This document shows, in pieces, positions 56,246 through 64,000 of a stretch of 64,000 nucleotides of DNA. Source of the stretch: Bryum argenteum (lineage: Eukaryota > Streptophyta > Bryopsida > Bryales > Bryaceae). Positions within the stretch are counted from its first letter, which is position 1. Every line of letters starts with the position of its first letter. The position numbers and the translations under genes were made by a program. The stretch is from positions 13,906,512 to 13,970,511 of the forward strand of contig CM073330.1 in assembly GCA_037043015.1 (NCBI GenBank), written 5' to 3'. The notes beneath the pieces are model-generated. The model ran no database searches. It worked only from the letters and a program-made list of their open reading frames with translations, and was not told the DNA's origin.

Positions 56246-57389
56246 AAACAGTTAGAGAAATGACATCAAAAAAGAAGGAATGCAATATTATGAAGATAAG
56301 GAGGTCGAAATTCTGATATTGTTAAATTCTAAGTGCAATATTATAGAATCGTCAATGGGTGGAAGTACACTGCTAGGGTAGATTTAGGGCAAAATTTGTA
56401 TTTTTTAGGCTTTTTTAAAGATATGGGCTTGAATTAAGATATAAAATCACCATAATAATTAAGATAAAATTATATCTAAATTACCTCAAACTACACCCAA
56501 TTTAAAAAGTTGATGTAATTTTCAACATAGTTATAACTACTAATTTTTCATCAAAATATCATATTCAATTCTAGCCCCTTCTATTTACCAATTATGGTCT
56601 AATATTCCTCTTTTTTAAATGATAATTTCTGCATAAACGAAAGTTGATAAGGAGTTTTCATAACATATATAGTACTTTAACTAAGTTCACCAGAGTGATA
56701 GTCTGGTTGGGGTACCCAAAAAGGTTGTCCCATGAACAATTGCACTCTATGCTGGTGTGACAAACATATCCATTTTTAAACTGTAATACAATAAGACTTC
56801 ATTAGATGTGGTTTTAGTTGTCTATACTTATAATGTATCAAGAAAAAAAATTAAAAATTAAAAAAAATATTTTGAAGTAATTTTATTTGATTTTTTAGTT
56901 GAAAAAGTAAGTCATGTCCCAATAATCTAAAATCCATTGAATCAAGCAAATGGAATATCAACCATTTTTATTTTAATATAATTTTTGAATATGACCTACA
57001 TCTTCTTGTATAGAATACAAAATAATTTATTTAATAATAAAAAAACTAATTCATTGTGCACTATAATGCCTGCAAATCCCCAAATTCAGCACTTTTTCCC
57101 TCATCTATGAATGGATCCAAAAAAAATAAAAAATCTAAACAAAAATCTATAGGCATATATACTTTGATTTCAGTGAGGTGCATGATATTTTATTTTCTAT
57201 TTTAGGGTCTTTTTACTTGATTAAAATGACTAAATTAGACAAACTTTGGAGGCTTTCAATAAAAATAACGTAATTAGTGTGTCCAAAAAGTGATACCCCA
57301 AGCTTACCATTGCCCACCAAAGCTAACTATACTTGATTGTAGCAAATTATATTGTTAACACCTACCTAACAATCCTTAAGAGCAAAAAT

Positions 57390-58140
57390 AGATTTCTAGG
57401 ATTTCAGGCACTCCATTTGAAGAGGTTAAAATGATTATTTTTGTTTAAGATTTTACTAGGTACTCCCTATACTCGAAAGTGTACGTGGTAAATTTTGCAA
57501 AGCCACATTTCAATTTCAAAACCTTTAACTAGAAATATTAGGTTTCAAGTTTCAAACGAGCAGTTTAAATTTTGAATTTTTTTGAACTTTTCTTTTGGGA
57601 ACATGTTCATAGCCAAACCACTACTCAAGTTCTAAAGTAACCCATGTCAAAATGTTTACCAAATTTACGAGGTCAGCCTCCAAAAACCTCAAAATCAATC
57701 CAAACCATTTCTGAAAAATTTACATTTTTTCTTTCAAAGTTTGTCAAAGTTGAGGTTCAGGAATTCACCCAAAAAAAATTTCTCAAAATTCACAAATCTG
57801 TAAACGCACCTACTCTCACCATTCAACATTTTTCAAAAATAAATATACTTAACGTGGTGCATGTTTTTCTACATCAGTGTTTTAAGATCTTCTTCTAGGA
57901 AATTTTTTGCATGAAGGTCAAAAAAGCCAAATGATTCTCTAGAGTCTTGCATAAGCGTATCCAACTTGATTACCTACATGAAAAATATGAAAGAGTTGTT
58001 TGGAATAAAAAAATTCAAGATTCTCTTTGCACCGTCGAGACAATGTTTGATGAGCATTGTCCAAAAAAACTTTGAGTGTTATGATCTTGCAAATGAAAAA
58101 CATGCAATGTTCAATTTTTAGAATAGTAATTAAAAACATT
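57390..58140 (+). repeat. TTAA MITE family, degenerate copy
   Basis: It follows the internal order of the MITE at 37355: tttcaggcactccatttgaa, aagattttactaggtact, ggtttcaagtttcaaac, catgaaggtcaaaaaagcc. No intact TIR. Confidence 0.65.
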
Positions 58141-58516
58141 GTCTAAGATCTTACATTTTTAGATTTTTAACAGTAAGATCTTACATTTTTAGAATTGTAA
58201 GAACATGATATGTAGAAGTTAATGAATACCAAATGCAAAAGAGGGACAATCAAAGTGCACTTCAAGTTTTCCACTATTAGAGAAATCTCAATTCATTTTC
58301 ATGAAAAATTACAAGTAATTTTTTTTATTTACAATTTGAGGGCTTGAAAGAACGTCATTTAACATATACTATTCTAACCGTCTCTCATTAAAAAAATTAG
58401 ACAAGTACGCCTTACCCAAGTGTACTTTCATATGTAAACATAATGACTTTTATGTTAATTTGTGCTCTAAATGATTTGTTGTAAGTGAAAATTAACTTGT
58501 AGGAGACCAAGAGTCA

Positions 58517-59041
58517 ACCTCAATTTTGTTAGAATGGTGTTATTCTACTATAATGGTGTGTTTTGAGGTGGAAGATTGAAACAATTAATATGGATTCTAG
58601 TCAAATTTTGACCTCAAAACACAATGGACGAGAGAATTTGTGAATTGAAGTTTGAATATGTTCCTTTGACAAATATTTGCCCATCGGCAATTATTTCCCA
58701 TTTTCGATTCGAAAACATTGTTTCAACAAATATTTGCCCCTCGACAATATATTCCTCAACAACCGTTCGAGAAACCAGCAATGTTTTTGGACTGCCGTTC
58801 AAAAATATAGCCCTTCGACCCCATTCAAATGTCAAAAACCATCAAAATATGTAATTTTAGGAAGTTTTTGTAATATTATAGAAACCAGATATTATACACA
58901 ATGTGCGCGACATTAAACATTTGGCCATTCTAGAGGCATTCATAGTTATGCTTTCAAAATGGTACATCTTAGAATGAGGGTGGAATAACACATGTGCCAA
59001 AATAGCACATGGAATAACGCCATTTTAACGAAATTGCGATT
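58517..59041. mobile_element. MITE family B, copy 2
   Basis: Left end ACCTCAATTTTGTTAGAATG and right end inverse of CGCAATTTCGTTAAAATGG, both followed inward by YGTTATTC. The interior resembles 32949-33428. No clean flanking duplication. Confidence 0.7.
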
Positions 59042-59247
59042 GTAGGCACTTATGGGCACTTCTTCAATTATTTTCAAACAGAGAAGTGACCCTCTGTAAA
59101 CTAAGCTTTGGTGCCCCTTTAGCTCCAAAGGTTAGTTTTCAATTGCCCAAAAATCTACCATTTCTGTCATTAAGTTTGCAACAATCTTAGTTTGTGACAA
59201 TCAATCAATGCTTTTGCGCCTTGTTACAAAGGTGAAATTTTGTCTAA

Positions 59248-60028
59248 ACCTCAATCTTATTGAAATGATGTTAGTCCATGATGTGCAATTTTGATGAAAC
59301 ACGTGTGTCATTTGAGAGACATACACTAGTAGAAAATGGCACTACAAGTGACGTCTTTAATGTCTTTAATAACTTGTCCTTAATGACATAGGATGCATGT
59401 TCTAATTGTGTTTTTAATGACATCAAATAAAATATTATATTTGTCACTTTTCTTTTCATTTTTTTCTTTTTTTCTTCTGTAATAAGCATTCTATAGCCTA
59501 CTATATCACGAAACATTTTAAGGAAAAGTGACAATTATATCAATTTATTTTAATATCAGTAAAAGCACAAATAAAACATGCAATCTTGTGCCATTACAAA
59601 GTGGTCATTAGGGACATTACAAAGGTCACTTTTAGTTCCAATTCGTACTAGTGATATCTGGTTACACTCGAAATGGCCCATTTCCGTAGTATTACACTTT
59701 GTTATTTATATTTTAACTTTTATATATTATTATACTCCATTTTTGCAATATCATGGTCATCACAAAATCCACAATATTGCATGTTTAATGTTTTTGAAGG
59801 TAAAATATTTCTCAAAGCACTTGAAAACATTGTACCTTCAGAATTTGACAAAATTACAGAATGATTTGACTATTCAATATTCCTCAATGGCCATTGTGAT
59901 TGAGAAACATTTGGAAAACCTTTGAAAACTCAATCTCAATGTCTAGAAACTTGCGAAAACTCAAAGACTTTTTGACTACTTGTATCTCAAAACACACCAT
60001 TTTGGCACGAGTATAACAAAATTGAGGT
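59248..60028. mobile_element. MITE family B, copy 3
   Basis: Left end ACCTCAATCTTATTGAAATG, right end inverse of ACCTCAATTTTGTTATAC. The interior differs from the other copies, so it may be a different derivative sharing the ends. Confidence 0.55.
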
Positions 60029-60066
60029 TTACATGAATATCTTAAGTTAGTACACCAGAAAGAAGA

Positions 60067-60086
60067 ATATATATATATATATATAT
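60067..60086. repeat. AT dinucleotide microsatellite
   Basis: Uninterrupted (AT)n followed by cacactagtatggcccacgg, a junction type seen next to dispersed plant repeats. The 60.1-60.9 kb stretch after it shows no gene. Confidence 0.85.
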
Positions 60087-61273
60087 ACACACTAGTATGG
60101 CCCACGGCGTTGCCACGAATTAGGTAAATTTTTTTAACTTCTGGTTATTTGAGGGTCATAAATACTTCAAAATTGAATAATTATCTTAGGACCCGCCGCA
60201 CTGTGTTGCTAACGTGATTGTTAACTACAAGCTCTACAAAAAAAATCCGCTTCCAATGACACCTCATGCGGCCAGATCCAACTAGCGGTCCCTCAAACTG
60301 TAATGTCACTTGCAAAATAATAGAAAAAAATATTTAAAAATTACATGCCTTAAATATTATTTTTATATATAGTTCATGAAAAGGTAGGCACTCCTTCAAA
60401 TGTTTGCAAACATGAACATGGTTTTCACTAGAACAAACAAACAATAAATGAAAGGGTATGGTTTATTCCAGCTCATTCAACTTCGAAGAATTTGACTTTT
60501 GGTTGCCTCAACTGTCCACCATACATTGCACTCTTCATTTGCACATTCATCAACTAATTTTTGATAAAATCTAAAATATAGGAAATCCAATCATTATATA
60601 TCATACATGGATGCGCTGATTCATTAGTTTCTAAATCTCATTATTTACCAACATCATTTTGAACGTAAAAGTTTCGAAAACCATCTTTGCACATTAAGCA
60701 CTCCGTTCCTGCACTCGACGTGAGTTTAACAGTGCAATGCACCGTTAAATTTTTTAATGCACCGTTAAAATTTAACGTCGAAATGCACGCTCCCGAATCT
60801 GTTCCCCAACATGAGAGCACGCTTAACACCGCATTATGCACAGGAACTGGTACGTTCCCTATTTTATTGCACTTGCACTCGGGCTCCCGCCCTCTAGCAA
60901 TGATGCAGTAACATGGGGTTACGCACTCGTCACATTAGAACCGCAAACATGAACACATGTTCGCACAAATTTGGAGGGGTGGAGTGACAAGTGTATGAGC
61001 ATGACAGAACCACGGGGATGGGTGACCGGGGGGTTCCAGAATTTGCATGACGAATGTGTCGAAGGCGTCTCTTTCATCCAGTGCCGCCAACAAGGAAACC
61101 GGATAGGAAAATGGCACAGTGAGTGGACTTCGCCCTCACTGTGGGTTTTCATCTAATCCGCTTGAAGCCCCTGCTGCAAAAAAAGCCCCACAGTGCTTGA
61201 GCACACCAGCAGCAAGCCTTTTGCACTTCCTCGAGGAGTTTCAAATCAGGTGTGTTCGCAGGTGGGGCGGGTC

Positions 61274-61549
61274 ATGGCAACATCTCTGGCAGCAATGCGG
61301 CTGCAGCCATGGCAGCAGCAGCACCACCAGGACGTCATGGTGGAGATGGCCTGTGGGGTCGTGAAAGTGCGAGCTTTCGGAGGATTTCACCACCCGAGGT
61401 CAGTGCCTCTCAGTGAATTCCCACCCACAAGAGGGTTTATAGTCCCCAGTGCCATTGGGGTTTATGCTTTTATTAGGTTTTCTCGCCCTTGTTTGTTTGT
61501 GAATTCAGCACAGCATGAGGGTTATGTCATCTGTGACATCCTTCACTAA
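61274..61549 (+). CDS. hypothetical small ORF, GC-rich
   Basis: From an ATG in GGTCATGGC context the frame stays open for 91 codons: a Gln/His-rich start (QPWQQQHHQDVMVEMACGVV) and a hydrophobic later part. The region (61.0-61.6 kb) is GC-richer than its surroundings and has splice-like sites near 61250-61261. It may be the 5' part or leader of the next gene. No family recognised. Confidence 0.3.
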   Translation: MATSLAAMRLQPWQQQHHQDVMVEMACGVVKVRAFGGFHHPRSVPLSEFPPTRGFIVPSAIGVYAFIRFSRPCLFVNSAQHEGYVICDILH

Positions 61550-61858
61550 ATGCCTTCGGTGCAATGTGACGCTCTGTGGTTAGTCAGCTCAGGGAAGCTC
61601 AGTGAATTCAGTGTGCGAGGGTTTATGTTTTCACTATTTAGGTCTTATCGAGTGTCCGTTTCTGTAAGTAGTGTCTCTTCGGTGAATGAATATGTATAGC
61701 CTTTTTACTGTGTTCGAACCCTGGAGAGAGTCTAATATAGTTTGTTGTCATTTTTTGACTCCTGCAAAGAGGACTGTGTAGATATGAGTTTGAGCGAAGC
61801 ATGACAAGTGCGAGGATTTTTGTTTGTGTGCAGAGGGAGGGTATGCAGGGTTCCTACG

Positions 61859-62238
61859 ATGACAACATCTTCGAGACGAGAGACACTGACTTCGGCAATG
61901 AGCGAGGATCATGATATCACAGACATGCAAGGTAAGTCGGTCTTTTGTCTTTCTCACGTTTTCTCTCTCACATTGTTGTTACAGTATATTCATGCCGTAT
62001 CTGAATATTATCCCACTTTTCAGAAACTGACAAAGTCAGTGGAGAGTGGTGGAAACCTATCCTCACCGCCGTGCATGAGTGGAGTCAAGACAAGGTATCG
62101 CTTGCTCTTTCAGCCGTTGTTTTAGCCCCGATCACAGAAAATGGTCACTGCTCTTACTTTCCGTCACAATTTGAAGCAACGTATTCTGAACGAGAGCACC
62201 TTATTCACGTGCAGTTAATCCTCGGTGTAAACCAATGA
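61859..62238 (+). CDS. small two-exon protein, unknown
   Basis: Exon 1 (ATG at 61859) encodes TTSSRRETLTSAMSEDHDIT and ends at caag|gtaagtcgg. Exon 2 starts after cttttcag near 62027. Joining 'caa g' to 'aa act gac' keeps the frame and gives KVSGEWWKPILTAVHEWSQD, then a hydrophobic stretch and a stop near 62238. The 95-bp intron has consensus ends. The open frame across the junction supports a real gene of about 95 residues, or the start of a longer one if a GT at 'caag|gtatcg' (62093) is used. Function unknown. Confidence 0.5.
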
Positions 62239-62254
62239 TCACCCCAAGGACTGA

Positions 62255-62440
62255 TCATTTCGGCAGCTGTAAACTGTTTATGTATCATTGAGTATTAGGA
62301 GCAAATTAAGCTTCTCATTGGAGCTGTAAACTGCTTATGTATCAACGAGCTCCTACAGAAACACTGGGAGCAAATTAAGCTTCTCGTTGATACATAAACA
62401 GTGTTTCTGTAGGGCAAATTAAGCTTCTCATTGGAGCGAT
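62255..62440. repeat. direct and inverted repeat cluster
   Basis: gcaaattaagcttctc occurs three times. ctgcttatgtatcaacgag (62331) is inverted as ctcgttgatacataaacag (62383), and ctacagaaacactg is inverted nearby as cagtgtttctgtag, so several hairpins are possible. Confidence 0.8.
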
Positions 62441-62801
62441 TGGATATTACGTACACATGCTCTTCGTTTTGTAACCTAAATCGTAGTTAGCGGATGAGGT
62501 TTGCATGAAAGGAACGATGGGTTTTGGAGCGAAGAGGAGTATCAACATCAGAAATGATGACGCTTTCTCGTTGCAGCTATCATAGTGACCGCTTTGTACT
62601 CCTAGTTATCGTCGTCGATGTGTCCTGTTTCGACGAGAAAATTTGACTGCAGTTTGTGGAGGTCAACACTTCTATGTGCAGAATTGTGCACTTTTACGTG
62701 TTCTTAGAGTAGAGGATGAACATGAGAGCTTGGTCGTGATATGCTGTTGCTGTTGTGTCCGTGGGACTTGGGGTTCGCCACTGAGGTACCAATGATCGTT
62801 G

Positions 62802-63090
62802 ATGCAGCTTTTGGGACTCGCAGAGCTTGCAGATGGGAGCCTGTTCTTCTCCTTCGGCCCAGGATCATCATCAACAGACTCCAACAATGCTTCTTCCAGC
62901 AAAACCGTAGCAGCAGCTTCGTCTCATACTGAACCTACCCCTGCCCCAGGAGCCACAATTCCTCGACGGCATGCTTCCAGCTTCCGGAAGCAGTCTCCCA
63001 TCCCGGCTTCTCGCAAGAAGGCCAATGAGTTGAAGAAAGCAGCAGCGCCAGCACCGGCCGCTCAACCACACCCGGAAAAGGAGGAGGATC

Positions 63091-63121
<31 letters not shown>

Positions 63122-64000
63122 GCCCCCGAGCAAGGAGAAAGCTAAAACCACCCCGAGCCATGCTCCTACTACTGCTGCTCAACCCCATCGCCCTCCATCT
63201 TCCTTCTTCAAGAGATCGCCCATCCCCAAGAACCGAGCATCAAGCCCTAAGAAGCAAAGTCCTCCTCCTGCAATCGAAGCTCCTGGTAAGCCCACATCCA
63301 TAAATACCACTAACTTGCCTCGATCATCATGATAATGCTCATTGTCTTATTAACTCACAACTACCATTGACGAGTTGCAGCCATATACGGAGTAGTTCCA
63401 TCTACTTAAAACTGCCATTGACGAGTTTCAGACTTGTTGCTCCATTAACTTGAAACTACCATTGACGATTTTCAGGTGAAGAGACCGTCGTTGAGGAGTC
63501 ACTGATGTCTCCCGAGTTATTGAGCCGTGGTAAGGAGAGTGCGAAGAGTGCCAAGGTCGGTGCTAGTGAAGCTTCAAGCTCCAAGAAGCAAAGTCCTCCT
63601 GCAATCGAAGCTCCCAGTAAGCCACATCGATGATCACCACTACCTTCCCTTGAATATCATGAGAAAGCTTCTTGTTCCATCATCTTAAAACAACCATTCA
63701 CGATTTTCAGGTGAAGAGACCGCCACGGAGTCACCAATTGCTCCCGAGTTATCGAGCCGTGCAAAGAGTGCCAAGGTCGGTGCCAGTGAAGCTCCGGGAA
63801 AGAAGAAGGCAGCGGCATCCAAAGCTGTGAAAGCAGCAGAGACGGTTGTGGAGGTGGTAGAGACTGTAGTGGAGGTGGCAGAGACGGTAGTGGAGGTTGC
63901 ACAGACGTCGTCGATTGAACCTCCTGGAAAGAGCCTGAGGGCAGTCGAGATTGAAGAGAGCACAACAACGACCGTGGAGGTTGTTGCTGCTGCTGCTGCT
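62802..64000 (+). CDS. low-complexity Pro/Ala/Lys-rich protein, partial, duplicated exons
   Basis: Exon A (to 63285) has SLFFSFGPGSSSTDSN, a basic Ser-Pro part (RKQSPIPASRKKANELKK) and a run of nine Asn. It ends EAP|gtaagcc. Exons B (63476-63616) and C (63711 to the window end) both begin EET and carry PELLSRG/PELSSRA and SAKSAKVGASEA or a near match; the introns (63286-63475, 63617-63710) also resemble each other at donor and acceptor ends. All joins keep the frame. Exon C continues with ETVVEV repeats and leaves the window open. The ATG at 62802 is the first in frame but an acceptor-like 'gatgcag' there allows upstream exons. It looks intrinsically disordered and may bind nucleic acid or cytoskeleton; no family recognised. 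Confidence 0.6.

Larger units (their letters stand above)
54740..57380. other. AT-rich intergenic stretch with local repeats
   Basis: No gene was recognised. 54.84-54.95 kb has several copies of tgtccgacatgtccg-like sequence. Confidence 0.45.

Noticed and set aside
60100-60130. Helitron or other element end at 'actagtatggcccacggcgt'
   Set aside because: The motif recalls dispersed plant repeat borders, but no partner end or hairpin terminus is visible.
63084-63120. (CAA)n run as a disease-type expansion
   Set aside because: It is a short polyAsn run within a low-complexity plant protein.

Overview
The window looks like nuclear DNA of a land plant. Evidence: GT-AG introns, F-box genes, a plant telo-box (AAACCCTAAACCCTAAA), a tRNA-derived SINE with a TATC tail, a PIF/Harbinger element and a Ty3/gypsy element. 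Two piggyBac-type transposases, a superfamily I regard as rare or absent in flowering plants, point to a bryophyte, lycophyte or fern. This is inference; I cannot name the species. Most of the window is AT-rich and transposon-derived, with short GC-rich coding islands.

Layout. 0-10 kb: a small ARGOS-like membrane ORF (152-325), a decayed LINE with RNase H on the minus strand (about 1.7-4.9 kb), the 3' part of a diverged piggyBac transposase (6.5-7.4 kb, minus) and an unrecognised broken minus-strand gene (7.6-9.3 kb). 10.5-22.4 kb: a three-level nest. A SINE is split by a TIR element of about 3.7 kb (Mutator-like signature, perhaps a Pack-MULE), and that element is split by a 7.9-kb Ty3/gypsy retrotransposon. 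The gypsy LTRs carry a dense array of perfect heat-shock-element-like sites upstream of a TATA box. 22.4-26 kb: AT-rich repeats. 26-28 kb: a two-membrane-span gene with defects and a captured 2-oxoglutarate dioxygenase exon. 28.4-32.1 kb: a PIF/Harbinger element with an intact Myb/SANT-like ORF1 and a transposase broken by one nonsense codon.

32-46 kb: MITEs, including two TTAA-flanked piggyBac-type MITEs placed back to back that share one TTAA, followed by a 7.2-kb piggyBac element (38.5-45.7 kb). That element has matching TIRs, an unknown accessory ORF, a frameshifted transposase with all three catalytic Asp codons still present, and two blocks of a 40-bp minisatellite, one filling the transposase intron. 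47.9-54.7 kb: an F-box family cluster (one intact gene, one frameshifted pseudogene, one relic). Two small piggyBac-type MITEs lie directly upstream of the intact gene. 54.7-60.9 kb: mostly repeats and MITEs. 61-64 kb: host-like gene space with a small two-exon gene and the 5' part of a low-complexity gene that has a duplicated exon-intron unit.

The most coherent system is the piggyBac family. One degenerate large element and several MITEs share the TIR start CCC(C/T)TAAACG(A/C/T)CC and TTAA target sites, which suggests one transposase family mobilised all of them. Most coding regions are transposon-derived or broken; the F-box gene at 52567-54186 is the clearest intact host gene.
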